From: JBNFVY01 sp049943335
Lineage (GTDB): Bacteria > Pseudomonadota > Alphaproteobacteria > Rhodobacterales > Rhodobacteraceae
Direction: 5' to 3'
Assembly: GCF_049943335.1 (NCBI RefSeq)
Contig: NZ_JBNFVY010000007.1
Coordinates: 49,213 to 113,212, forward strand
DNA: 64,000 nucleotides
Position numbers and translations under genes: made by a program. The notes beneath the pieces were generated by a model that did no database searches, was not told the origin of the DNA, and saw nothing but the letters and a program-made list of their open reading frames with translations. This document shows, in pieces, positions 1 through 8,082 of this stretch (positions are counted from its first letter, which is position 1; every line of letters begins with the position of its first letter).

Positions 1-191
1 AAGGTGTTGATCGAAATGCTGGCATCTTCGGTAATCGGCCACTGCAGATCGTAATGCGCGCCGTTCACAGTGGCGCTGATGGCTTTTTTGGCGAGCGATG
101 GGGCGATGGATGCGGCCACATCTGCAGCGGTCACGCCAGCGTCGAAATCGCGCGAATTGCCATCAGGAAAAGTCAGGGAGATTTGTGCCAT
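1..191 (-). CDS. thrS: Threonyl-tRNA synthetase, N-terminal part (runs off the left edge)
   Basis: Only the first 63 codons are in the window. The protein begins MAQISLTFPDGNSRDF and continues through a TGS-type domain with the VTAADVAASIAPSLAKKAI stretch that opens ThrS proteins. ThrS charges tRNA-Thr in the cytoplasm. The ATG at 189-191 is preceded by a strong GAGGAGG ribosome binding site, which fixes the start. The gene is read leftward, divergent from the hydrolase at 507. The catalytic core lies outside the window, so completeness cannot be judged. Confidence 0.88.
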   Translation of the reverse strand, partial: MAQISLTFPDGNSRDFDAGVTAADVAASIAPSLAKKAISATVNGAHYDLQWPITEDASISINT

Positions 192-506
192 ATCGGCCTC
201 CTCGTCGGTTTGGCGCCCACGGAACGCCCGATTGCGGGTTGGTTTGGGCCTACATGACCGCAGGTCCGGCGGGTGTCAAGCGCCGGCTGAAAGGACTATC
301 CCACCAGATGGAATTAAGCGCGGCGGTTTGACGCGCCCTTCGGTCATTCGGAACAGCGATAAAGGGGACGTGGCCCGTGGCAGCCTGTCTCACGGCAGCG
401 TTCCAGACCGGTCGTTGGCTGGCGTCGGCGGATGCGCAGTGACGCGCGCGCCGGCGGGCGGTTTTCGGTGCTTGCGGGGCGTCAGTTGCCCGGCTAGCTT
501 GCCGCC
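192..506. other. Intergenic region between thrS and a divergent hydrolase gene
   Basis: This 315-base gap should hold the promoters of thrS (leftward) and of the hydrolase gene (rightward). I see the thrS Shine-Dalgarno at its left end. Several overlapping open frames cross it but none has a convincing start, ribosome binding site or recognisable product. No T-box or other leader structure was recognised. Confidence 0.5.
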
Positions 507-1250
507 ATGACGGATTATCTCGACACGGCTTCGGGCCGCCGCATCGCCTATAATTTCAGCGCAGGGCAGGGGCCGGCTATCGTATTTCTTGGCGGGTTCA
601 TGTCGGACATGGATGGCACCAAGGCCATAGCACTTGAAGACTGGGCGCGCGCGCAGGGCCGCTCATTCCTGCGGTTCGATTATTCGGGGCACGGCCAATC
701 CTCGGGCGCCTTTGAAGACGGCTGCATTGGCCACTGGTTCGAAGACGCGCGGGCCGCGATCGAAGAGTTGGCCACCGGAAAACTCATGTTGGTCGGCTCA
801 TCCATGGGGGGGTGGATATCGCTTCTTCTGGCCCGTGCAATCCCCCAGCGGTTGGTCGGTTTGGTCGGCATCGCCGCCGCGCCCGATTTCACCGAGGATG
901 GGTACTGGGCCGGATTCTCTGACGACGAACGGGCCGAGTTGATGAGCAAGGGTCGTATCATGGTCCCGTCGGATTACGACGCGCCCTATCCGGTGACCCG
1001 CGGCCTGATCGAAGACGGGCGCCACCATCTTGTGCTGCGCGAGCCTTTGGATCTGCCATTTCCTGTCAGGCTTTTGCAAGGCACGGCGGACAGTTCGGTC
1101 GGGGCGGACCGTCCGTTGCGCCTGATCGATCATGCCACCTGTCCGGACATGCGGCTAACCTTCGTCAAGGGTGCCGATCACAGCTTTTCGACGCCCGAAT
1201 GTCTGGCTCTGATCACATCAACAATCCAAGAGATCGAGGCGCTATCCTGA
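507..1250 (+). CDS. Alpha/beta hydrolase (ABHD10-like serine hydrolase)
   Basis: A 247-residue soluble alpha/beta hydrolase. The nucleophile elbow is G-S-S-M-G near residue 98, an oxyanion-type strand lies at FLGGFMSD near residue 28, and the likely catalytic His is in the C-terminal GADHSFS segment. The order and length fit the bacterial relatives of ABHD10, which cleave thioester or ester bonds; the substrate cannot be read from sequence. The stop TGA shares its A with the ATG of the VOC gene (TGATG), so the two are probably co-translated. The start has no strong Shine-Dalgarno. Confidence 0.82.
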   Translation: MTDYLDTASGRRIAYNFSAGQGPAIVFLGGFMSDMDGTKAIALEDWARAQGRSFLRFDYSGHGQSSGAFEDGCIGHWFEDARAAIEELATGKLMLVGSSMGGWISLLLARAIPQRLVGLVGIAAAPDFTEDGYWAGFSDDERAELMSKGRIMVPSDYDAPYPVTRGLIEDGRHHLVLREPLDLPFPVRLLQGTADSSVGADRPLRLIDHATCPDMRLTFVKGADHSFSTPECLALITSTIQEIEALS

Positions 1251-1681
1251 TGGAGCAACGCATTTCCCTGATCACGTTGGGCGTGGCCGATATGGATGTC
1301 GCCGCCGCCTTTTACGATGGTCTGGGTTGGCAGCGCGTGGACAGCCCGGACGGTGTCATCGCCTATGATCTGATCGCGCAAACCCTGGGCCTATACCCCA
1401 AGTCCAAGTTGGCCGAGGATCTCGGGATCGCGCCAGACAAGGTCGGCGGGTTTTCCGGCGTCACGCTGGGCCACAATCTGCCCACCAAGGCGGCGGTCGA
1501 TGCGCTGGTCGCACAGGCAGCGAGTGCAGGCGGCAAGGTCCTCAAACCACCGCATGACATTTTCTGGGGTGGGTACAGTGCCTTTGTCGCGGATCCCGAC
1601 GGGCACGTCTGGGAACTGGCCCACAATCCGTTTTCACCCTTGGGCCCGAAAGGTGAATTTCGGTGGAACGGGTTCGGGTGA
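1250..1681 (+). CDS. VOC-superfamily (glyoxalase/dioxygenase fold) protein
   Basis: A 143-residue protein with the paired beta-alpha-beta-beta-beta modules of the vicinal oxygen chelate fold. It opens with ISLITLGVADMDVAAAFYDGLGW and ends with FVADPDGHVWELAHNP, the usual VOC first and last strands; the E of VWELAHNP sits where a metal-binding Glu is often found. The ATG at 1250 overlaps the preceding stop; a GTG 51 bases upstream is in frame but would lie inside the hydrolase gene. No substrate can be assigned; both lyase and non-enzymatic binding roles occur in this family. Confidence 0.8.
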   Translation: MEQRISLITLGVADMDVAAAFYDGLGWQRVDSPDGVIAYDLIAQTLGLYPKSKLAEDLGIAPDKVGGFSGVTLGHNLPTKAAVDALVAQAASAGGKVLKPPHDIFWGGYSAFVADPDGHVWELAHNPFSPLGPKGEFRWNGFG

Positions 1682-1833
1682 AACTTGGCTAATTCGAACA
1701 ATACCGGGCAGAAATCCGCGCAAATGGCCTGCATAGCAGTACAATTCCCACTTGCGCCCACCAGGGGCCTTGACGATTGCGCGGAGCATTGTCAGCACGC
1801 TGTTCAAGCCCTTGCGACACGGACCCTTGTGAC

Positions 1834-2544
1834 ATGATGCCGGAACCTGTAGTTTTTTTGCCCGGCTTCATGAGCGACGCGCGCCTCTATGGCCCGCAAT
1901 TTGCCGAACTGTCGGCAGAGCGCGCGGTGATGGCTTGCCCCCTTGTCGGCGAGACTGTCGAACAAATGGCCGCATCGATTGTGCCATCGCTGCCAGCGCG
2001 CTTTACCCTGATCGGCCATTCGCTGGGCGGGATCGTGGCCATGGAGCTGTTGCGGACCGTGCCGAAACGTATTGAGCGCCTGTGCCTGATGAATACCAAC
2101 GCGCAGAACGAAACACCACATGTGGCCGCAGCGCGTGAGCCCAACATCATCGCCGCCCGGGCCGGGCGCATAGACGAAGCGATTGCGCAAGAGTTGCGAC
2201 GCGACTACCTGACCGCATCCCCGGATCGGGGCAAGGTGGTCGAGCTATGGCACCAGATGGGACGCGATCTAGGTGCAGATCGGTTCGTCGCGCAAAGCCG
2301 CGCGATGCAAAAGCGCCCAGATCAACAGGCCACGTTGCGGAGGTCGAAAGTGCCGACTTTGCTTATCTGCGGAGCAGATGACGAATTGACCCCTGTTCGG
2401 CGGCACGAGTTCATCGAAACACTGATGGCCAACGCCCGGCTGGTCGTTGTGGATGGTGCCGGGCATGTGCCCACACTTGAACGACCTGCCGTGGTGACCC
2501 ACGCCCTGCGAGAATTTTTGTCGGCTCCGCTGGTGTTGCGTTAG
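1834..2544 (+). CDS. Alpha/beta hydrolase
   Basis: A 236-residue alpha/beta hydrolase starting MMPEPVVFLPGFMSDARLYG. The nucleophile elbow is G-H-S-L-G in LIGHSLGGIVAMELL, an Asp-containing strand is at LLICGADDELTPV, and the probable catalytic His is in VDGAGHVPTLERP. A GTG 57 bases upstream is in frame, but the ATG pair at 1834/1837 aligns better with family starts. It converges with phaZ, their stops overlapping by four bases. Its position next to the PHB depolymerase gene is suggestive of acyl-ester metabolism but does not prove a link. Confidence 0.82.
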   Translation: MMPEPVVFLPGFMSDARLYGPQFAELSAERAVMACPLVGETVEQMAASIVPSLPARFTLIGHSLGGIVAMELLRTVPKRIERLCLMNTNAQNETPHVAAAREPNIIAARAGRIDEAIAQELRRDYLTASPDRGKVVELWHQMGRDLGADRFVAQSRAMQKRPDQQATLRRSKVPTLLICGADDELTPVRRHEFIETLMANARLVVVDGAGHVPTLERPAVVTHALREFLSAPLVLR

Positions 2545-3812
2545 CCGGCCTTCTTCTTTGACGGGTTGGAAACCGCGCGCGGCCCGGAATTCTGGTCGAT
2601 GAAATCCAGAACCAGCGGGCGAATGTTGTTGCGCCATGACCCACCAGCGAAAATGCCGTAGTGGCCCGCGCCGGGTTCAACGTGCCAGGCTTTCTTTTCC
2701 TCGGGCAGGCCGGTGCACAGTTTCAGCGCCGCCTTGCACTGGCCGGGGGCTGAAATGTCGTCTTTTTCGCCCTCGACAGTCTTGACGGCCACGTCTGTTA
2801 TCTTGCCGATATCGACCTTTTTTCCAGCCACGGTAAAGCGGTTCTGGGCAATTTCGCCTTCTTTGAAAATGCGGTGAACGGTGGACAGGTAGAATTCCGC
2901 GGTCATGTCCATGACGGCGAGGTATTCGTCATAGAACTTGTTATGTTTGTCATGTTCGGACGCATCGCCCGACGCCACACGTTTGATCTGCCGCGAAAAG
3001 GCCGCCGAGTGGCTGTCGATGTTCATCGAGATGAACGAGGTCAGCTGCAGCAGTCCTGGATAAACCGTGCGGCCCGCGCCCTTGTATTTGAAGCCGACGC
3101 GCTGGATCATCGATTGTTCCAGCTGGCCCATCGTTACACGATTGCCGAAATCGGTAACTTCGGTCGGGGTCGCGTCGGGGTCGATCGGGCCGCCGATCAA
3201 AGTCAGGGTGCGCGGCTGGGCGGCAGGTTGTTCTTCGGCCAGGTAGGCCGTGGCGGCAAGAGCCAACGGGGCGGGTTGGCAAATCGCGATCACATGCGTC
3301 TGTGGCCCCAAGTGTTTCATGTAGTCGACAAGGTAGAGCGTATAATCCTCAATATCGAACTTGCCCTCTTCAACCGGAATGTCGCGCGCGTTATGCCAAT
3401 CGGTCACGTAAACATCGGCGTCAGGCAAAAGCGACGCAACGGTCGAGCGCAGCAACGTGGCGTAGTGGCCAGACATGGGTGCGACGACAAGGATCTTGCG
3501 CCGCATCGGTTCGCGGCCCTGAACGTGCATCTTGATCAGGTCGCCAAAGGCGCCGGGAACTTCGATATCGACCGACACCACGTGGTCGCGGCCATCTTCG
3601 CCGACAACGGTATCGATGCCCCAGTCGGGCTTGGCGACCATACGTGCCATGGACCGTTCGGTGACTTCGCCCCAGGCCCCAAGATACGAAAAGAACGGAT
3701 TGGGCACTGCGGCCACGGCCGGATAGGCGGCTATCGCCTTCGCGGTTGCGCCGAGCCACTCATTGGTGTTCCGCATGGTCTCCATGAAGTCGTAGGTGGC
3801 CATATACCGCAT
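2541..3812 (-). CDS. phaZ: Intracellular polyhydroxyalkanoate depolymerase
   Basis: A 423-residue protein matching the intracellular PHB depolymerases of Alphaproteobacteria, which cut stored polyhydroxybutyrate to 3-hydroxybutyrate. It starts MRYMATYDFMETMRNTNEW and carries the conserved segments VTDWHNARDIPV and VIAICQPAPLALAA; the C in AICQPA is the family's nucleophile in place of Ser. The C-terminal GAGHYGIFAGGSWRNNI carries the catalytic His. The ATG at 3810-3812 follows a GGAAAGG ribosome site; an upstream start in the same frame is less likely. It is divergent from phaC across about 114 bases, the standard arrangement in this group. Confidence 0.93.
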   Translation of the reverse strand: MRYMATYDFMETMRNTNEWLGATAKAIAAYPAVAAVPNPFFSYLGAWGEVTERSMARMVAKPDWGIDTVVGEDGRDHVVSVDIEVPGAFGDLIKMHVQGREPMRRKILVVAPMSGHYATLLRSTVASLLPDADVYVTDWHNARDIPVEEGKFDIEDYTLYLVDYMKHLGPQTHVIAICQPAPLALAATAYLAEEQPAAQPRTLTLIGGPIDPDATPTEVTDFGNRVTMGQLEQSMIQRVGFKYKGAGRTVYPGLLQLTSFISMNIDSHSAAFSRQIKRVASGDASEHDKHNKFYDEYLAVMDMTAEFYLSTVHRIFKEGEIAQNRFTVAGKKVDIGKITDVAVKTVEGEKDDISAPGQCKAALKLCTGLPEEKKAWHVEPGAGHYGIFAGGSWRNNIRPLVLDFIDQNSGPRAVSNPSKKKAG

Positions 3813-3891
3813 GTGATTTCCTTTCCTGTGCCTTTGCACCGAGGCCCGCCTGTTGTTATCGTCAGGTCAGGGAGGGCAGCTGAGCGAATGC

Positions 3892-3901
3892 TGCAGCTGC
3901 A
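3892..3901. promoter_or_regulatory. Possible weak PhaR site between phaZ and phaC
   Basis: A 10-base palindrome TGCAGCTGCA sits about 25 bases before the phaC start, with another GCAGC half-site 20 bases to its left. It contains CTGC and GCAG elements but not the full CTGC-N3/4-GCAG spacing seen before phaP, so it is only a candidate operator. Confidence 0.3.
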
Positions 3902-3926
3902 AAAAGTGTAGGGCGGAACAAACCTG

Positions 3927-5720
3927 ATGACAACAGATACCAAAGACGGCAACAGCGATCTGGACCCATTGGGCCAGAATTTGGTTAAAATTGAGGAACT
4001 AACGCAACGTCTCGTTACGGCATTGTCTAAAAAAGGCATGCCGAATCCCGATCTGGAAGCGCCCGGACCGGACCTGATGATGAAAGCCAGCGCGGCCTAC
4101 ATGGCTGATTTGATGGAGAATCCATCACATCTGATCGAGCAACAGGTCGCGTATTGGGGCAAGGCGCTCAAACATTTTGTTGATGCCCAGAGCCAGCTTG
4201 CCCATGGCAAACTAGAGCCGCCAAAGGATAAGGGGCCGTCTGATCCGCGCTTTACCAGCCCGCTCTGGGACACGAATCCCTACTTCAATTTCGTCAAGCA
4301 ACAGTACCTGATCAATTCCGCTGCAGTGCAGGATGCGGTCTCTCAGGTTGAGGGGCTTGATGCGCGCGATCGGCGCCGGCTTGAATATTTTTCCCGCCAG
4401 ATCGTGGATATGTTCTGTCCCACGAATTTCCTTTCGACCAATCCCGAGGCGTTGGAACGTGCGCTGGAAACCGAAGGTCAATCCTTGGTCGACGGTTTAG
4501 AGAACCTGGTCCGCGATATCGAAGCCAACCATGGCGAATTGCTTGTTACCCTGGCCGATCAATCCGCTTTCGAAGTCGGCGGGAACATTGCCACCACACC
4601 TGGCGCAGTCGTGTTCCGCAATCGCATGTTCGAACTCATCCAGTATGCCCCGACGACTGAACAGGTGCACAAGACGCCTCTTCTGATCTTTCCGCCGTGG
4701 ATCAACAAATTCTACATCATGGATCTCAAGCCGCAGAACAGCTTGATCAAATGGATCGTCGATCAAGGCTTCACATTGTTCGTGGTCAGCTGGGTCAACC
4801 CGGATGCAGACTATGCCGACGTGGGCATCGAAGACTACATCCAAGAGGGCTATTTGACCGCCATAGAAGAAGTCAAACGCAGGACTGAACAGAAAAGCAT
4901 CAACGTGGTCGGCTATTGCATCGCCGGGACGACCTTGGCGATGACCTTGGCGCTGCTGAAGAAACGCGGCGACAAGTCCGTGAAGTCGGCTACGTTTTTC
5001 ACCACGCTGACCGATTTTGCGGACCAGGGCGAGTTTTCTGTGTTCCTGACGGATGACTTCGTGGACGGTATCGAACGCCAGGTTAAGGCGGCCGGCTATC
5101 TGGACAGCTATTTCATGTCGCGCACATTCAGTTATCTGCGGGCCAATGATCTGATCTACAGGCCGGCGATCCGAAGCTATATGATGGGCGAGGCGCCGCC
5201 CGCGTTCGATCTGCTGTTCTGGAACGGCGACAGTACGAACCTGCCGGCCAAGATGGCGGTCCAGTATCTGCGTCAGCTGTGTCAGGACAATCAGTTTGCA
5301 ACCACCGGGATCGAGCTGCTGGGCGAGCGGCTGCATATCAGCGACGTTGACGTTCCGCTGACCGCGATCGCCTGCGAGACCGATCACATCGCCGCCTGGA
5401 AAGCCAGCTATGATGGCATTGCGCAAATGGGCAGCAGCAAGAAGTCCTTCATCCTTTCGCAGTCCGGCCACATCGCCGGAATCGTGAACCCTCCGTCAAA
5501 AAAGAAGTATGGCCATTACACCAACCCGGACATGGGGTTGACGGCCGACGACTGGCGCGACGGGGCGGATTTCCATGAAGGCACGTGGTGGCCCCGCTGG
5601 GGATCCTGGTTGGCCAAGCGCTCAGGCGCAAAACAGCCCGCTCGCGCTCTGGGTGATTCGGGCGAAACACCGCTCGCCCCGGCGCCCGGAACCTATGTGA
5701 AGGCGACGCCAAACCTCTGA
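3927..5720 (+). CDS. phaC: Class I poly(3-hydroxyalkanoate) synthase
   Basis: A 597-residue enzyme that polymerises (R)-3-hydroxyacyl-CoA into PHB on the granule surface. The lipase-like box is G-Y-C-I-A-G with the nucleophilic Cys at residue 331; the Asp of ETDHIAAW is near residue 486 and the catalytic His of SQSGHIAGIVNPP near residue 515. The length and the N-terminal region of about 100 residues fit class I synthases. Divergent from phaZ and followed by phaP and phaR on the same strand. PhaA/PhaB, which make the substrate, are not in the window. Confidence 0.96.
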   Translation: MTTDTKDGNSDLDPLGQNLVKIEELTQRLVTALSKKGMPNPDLEAPGPDLMMKASAAYMADLMENPSHLIEQQVAYWGKALKHFVDAQSQLAHGKLEPPKDKGPSDPRFTSPLWDTNPYFNFVKQQYLINSAAVQDAVSQVEGLDARDRRRLEYFSRQIVDMFCPTNFLSTNPEALERALETEGQSLVDGLENLVRDIEANHGELLVTLADQSAFEVGGNIATTPGAVVFRNRMFELIQYAPTTEQVHKTPLLIFPPWINKFYIMDLKPQNSLIKWIVDQGFTLFVVSWVNPDADYADVGIEDYIQEGYLTAIEEVKRRTEQKSINVVGYCIAGTTLAMTLALLKKRGDKSVKSATFFTTLTDFADQGEFSVFLTDDFVDGIERQVKAAGYLDSYFMSRTFSYLRANDLIYRPAIRSYMMGEAPPAFDLLFWNGDSTNLPAKMAVQYLRQLCQDNQFATTGIELLGERLHISDVDVPLTAIACETDHIAAWKASYDGIAQMGSSKKSFILSQSGHIAGIVNPPSKKKYGHYTNPDMGLTADDWRDGADFHEGTWWPRWGSWLAKRSGAKQPARALGDSGETPLAPAPGTYVKATPNL

Positions 5721-5745
5721 ACTTGCGCCATTTTGGGCATTATTG

Positions 5746-5784
5746 CTGCACTGCAGCATTCGGGGTTGATTTTCTGCGCCGCAG
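5746..5784. promoter_or_regulatory. Two PhaR operator motifs upstream of phaP
   Basis: Two exact CTGC-N3-GCAG motifs lie at 5746-5756 (CTGCACTGCAG) and 5774-5784 (CTGCGCCGCAG), 28 bases centre to centre, about 93-131 bases before the phasin start. This is the sequence reported for binding by Paracoccus denitrificans PhaR, which represses the phasin gene until PHB granules titrate it away. The phaR gene itself lies just downstream at 6483. Confidence 0.8.
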
Positions 5785-5876
5785 CATGCATATTGTTTGC
5801 AGACGCAGAAAAAACTCAGAAGCGCAACACGCAAGTACCTGATACTAGGGGCCACGCCCCAGAATGGAGCAAAAAA

Positions 5877-6326
5877 ATGGCTAAGACCGACGACTACACA
5901 AAAATGATGAAAGACATGATGGGCGCTTTCCCTGTTGACATGAGCGCCATGCAGGAAGCGTTCAAGACGCAGGCTTCCTTCGGTGAAAAAATGTCAAAAG
6001 TCGCTCTGGAAGCTGCTGATAAATCGGCAGAAATTTCCGGAAAGTGGACTAAAGAAACGCTTGCTAAGATGGAAGACCTGACCAAGGTCAAGGCCGAGCC
6101 GACCGATTACACCAAAGCCATGACCGACTTTGCTTCGGCCCAGGCTGAAATCGTGACCGAAAAATTGGCTGCTTTTGCCGACGTTGCCAAGACGGTTCAG
6201 ATGGAAACCATCGAACTGATGATGGCTGCTGGCAAAGATGTGGGCGAAGACATGACCGCTGCGGTCAAGAAATCGACTGCAGATATGACGGCTGCCGCCA
6301 AAAAGGCCACTGCCGCTGCCAAATAA
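5877..6326 (+). CDS. phaP: Phasin, PHB granule-associated protein
   Basis: A 149-residue, Lys/Ala/Met/Thr-rich, largely helical protein starting MAKTDDYTKMMKDMMGAFPVD and ending in an Ala-Lys repeat tail (TAAAKKATAAAK). Phasins coat PHB granules and control their size. An in-frame GTG or ATG up to 144 bases earlier would run through the operator region; the ATG at 5877 has a GGAG ribosome site and gives the expected phasin length. It lies between phaC and phaR and is followed by a strong terminator. Confidence 0.92.
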   Translation: MAKTDDYTKMMKDMMGAFPVDMSAMQEAFKTQASFGEKMSKVALEAADKSAEISGKWTKETLAKMEDLTKVKAEPTDYTKAMTDFASAQAEIVTEKLAAFADVAKTVQMETIELMMAAGKDVGEDMTAAVKKSTADMTAAAKKATAAAK

Positions 6327-6377
6327 GGCACGTAATTTGAGAGCATCGGTGTCCTCCTCCCTGCCGATGTGATCGCG

Positions 6378-6414
6378 AAAGAGCGGGCAATTCCAGCCCG
6401 CTCTTTCTTTTTTT
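6378..6414 (+). terminator. Rho-independent terminator after phaP
   Basis: A perfect 11-bp stem (AAAGAGCGGGC / GCCCGCTCTTT) with a 7-base loop is followed by a T-rich run to 6414. It separates the highly expressed phasin transcript from phaR. Confidence 0.9.
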
Positions 6415-6482
6415 CCGGCGCTGGCATAGGCTTTTCTGCAGCCGCTAACATTCGCGGCCCAGGGGAAAAAGGGAGGTCGAAG

Positions 6483-7037
6483 ATGGCCGAAACAAACACG
6501 CCGCTTCTGATCAAGAGATATGCCAGCCGGCGTCTCTACAACACCGAGACGAGCGATTACGTCACGCTTGAAGATATTGCCGCTTTCATTCGCGAAGGCC
6601 GCGATGTTCAGATCGTTGATCTGAAGTCGGGTGATGACCTGACCCGCCAGTATCTACTTCAAATCATTGCCGAACATGAAAGCCGCAATTCCGAGAGCAT
6701 TCTGCCCCTGGGTGTGCTGACGGACTTGGTGCGGTCATACACGTCCGAGGTTCAATCGGTGATGCCACAGTTCCTGTCTGCATCGTTCGACATGTTTCGC
6801 GAGAGCCAGGAAAAAATGATCGAGAACCTTGCAGGCGTCCCGGGGATAGATGCAATGCGCGTGCAGCAAGAAGCGTTCCTGAAGGCCATGACCGGCGGCA
6901 TGCCGGCGATGAAAAATTGGAGCGCACCGACAATGGAAGAAGGCCATGCGCCTGAAACCGAAAGCGCCGAAGATCTGCAACAGATCAAGAAACAGCTTTC
7001 GGATCTGCAGGACAAATTGTCAAAGCTGGACAAGTAA
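6483..7037 (+). CDS. phaR: Polyhydroxyalkanoate synthesis repressor PhaR
   Basis: A 184-residue regulator. The N-terminal 60 residues, with IKRYASRRLYNTETSDYV and VQIVDLKSGDDLTRQYLLQI, are the PHB accumulation regulator DNA-binding domain; the C-terminal part contains a helical PHB-binding region ending in a coiled-coil-like KKQLSDLQDKLSKLDK. PhaR binds both operator DNA and PHB granules. The start at 6483 follows GGGAGG; the longer in-frame open frame upstream passes through the phaP terminator and is not used. It probably represses phaP through the sites at 5746-5784 and perhaps itself. Confidence 0.93.
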   Translation: MAETNTPLLIKRYASRRLYNTETSDYVTLEDIAAFIREGRDVQIVDLKSGDDLTRQYLLQIIAEHESRNSESILPLGVLTDLVRSYTSEVQSVMPQFLSASFDMFRESQEKMIENLAGVPGIDAMRVQQEAFLKAMTGGMPAMKNWSAPTMEEGHAPETESAEDLQQIKKQLSDLQDKLSKLDK

Positions 7038-7064
7038 ACGGATCGGCGGCAAGGGGGCGGACGC

Positions 7065-8027
7065 ATGGCGGATACATCCGGCCGCATTTCCCTGTGGGGG
7101 GTCGAGGTATTCCTGGCGACCGCCGAGGAAAAGAGCGTATCGGCTGCCGCACGCCGATTGGGTGCAAGCCCGTCAGCGATCTCGCAACAGATTTCAGGGT
7201 TGGAGGCCGCGCTGGGGGCCGAGTTGATGAACCGCCGCGAGCGCCCACTGACGCTGACGGCCGCCGGGGAAATCCTGCGTCGTCGCGGACAGATCATCGT
7301 GAACGAGGCCGCACAGATCAGGGCCGAACTGGGCGCGAATGACTTGTCGTCACTGACGCGAATGCGTCTGGGCATGATCGAGGATTTCGACGCAGATGTG
7401 TCGCCGCGTTTACTGCAAGAGTTGTCACAGAGTTTTGGGCGAACGGTGTTCCTGCTGGAAACCGGGCCGTCTCACCGGCTGTTGGATGCCTTGGACACGC
7501 GCGCATTGGATGTGGTGGTTGCGGCAGATATGGGGGCGTCTGCCGACTGGATGGAAGTTCATTCCCTGCTACGCGAGCCGTTCGTGGCAGCTGCGCCGCG
7601 CGGGGTCATCGACCCGGCGGCGGCGCTCGAAAGTTTGTCCAAGTTACCGCTGATCCAGTACACCCCGCGCCATCATATGGGACGGGTCATTGCCGATCAT
7701 TTGGCGCGACAAAACCTGACGATGGCGCACCGGTTCGAATTGGACAGCTACCATGCGATCACGGCGATGGTGGCCAGCGGGCGCGGCTGGACGATCCTGA
7801 CCCCGCTTGGGGTGGGGTATGCCAAACGGTTCATAGACGATATCGATGTGCTCCCTTTGCCCTTTGCGCCACTTGAGCGTACGATATCCTTGTCGGCGCG
7901 TCGGGATGTCTTGGGTGACATGCCCAGTCAGACAGCCCAGAGATTGCGCGCGCTCCTGCAGGAACATGTGGTCGATCCGATGGTCGCGCGCCACACATGG
8001 TTAGAGGGTGAGTTGCGCGTGTTGTGA
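7065..8027 (+). CDS. LysR-family transcriptional regulator
   Basis: A 320-residue LysR-type regulator. The N-terminal winged helix-turn-helix is clear at residues 10-70: VEVFLATAEEKSVSAAARR, then ASPSAISQQISGLE. The remainder is a periplasmic-binding-like effector domain (RLGMIEDFDADVSPRLLQEL onward). It begins 27 bases after phaR and may be read through from it. Its target is not evident; the convergent neighbour is the DegT aminotransferase. Confidence 0.9.
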   Translation: MADTSGRISLWGVEVFLATAEEKSVSAAARRLGASPSAISQQISGLEAALGAELMNRRERPLTLTAAGEILRRRGQIIVNEAAQIRAELGANDLSSLTRMRLGMIEDFDADVSPRLLQELSQSFGRTVFLLETGPSHRLLDALDTRALDVVVAADMGASADWMEVHSLLREPFVAAAPRGVIDPAAALESLSKLPLIQYTPRHHMGRVIADHLARQNLTMAHRFELDSYHAITAMVASGRGWTILTPLGVGYAKRFIDDIDVLPLPFAPLERTISLSARRDVLGDMPSQTAQRLRALLQEHVVDPMVARHTWLEGELRVL

Positions 8028-8031
8028 CGCA

Positions 8032-8045
8032 AGGGGCCGGCCCCT
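8032..8045. repeat. GC-rich palindrome between convergent genes
   Basis: AGGGGCCGGCCCCT is a perfect 14-base palindrome just after the LysR stop and before the stop of the convergent DegT gene. It could help end transcription on either strand but has no T-run, so it is not a standard intrinsic terminator. Confidence 0.35.
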
Positions 8046-8082
8046 CGCGCCTCCGGGCTTCCTATTGACCTAGAAAAAGGGC

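Noticed and set aside
2874..3911. 345-residue plus-strand open frame
   Set aside because: Antisense to phaZ with no family resemblance; a by-product of high GC codon use.
6421..6460. CTGCAG near the phaR promoter as a third PhaR site
   Set aside because: It lacks the N3 or N4 spacer between CTGC and GCAG, so it does not match the motif.
7725..7745. GGTTCGAAT as a tRNA T-loop
   Set aside because: It is inside the LysR coding sequence and no cloverleaf can be built around it.
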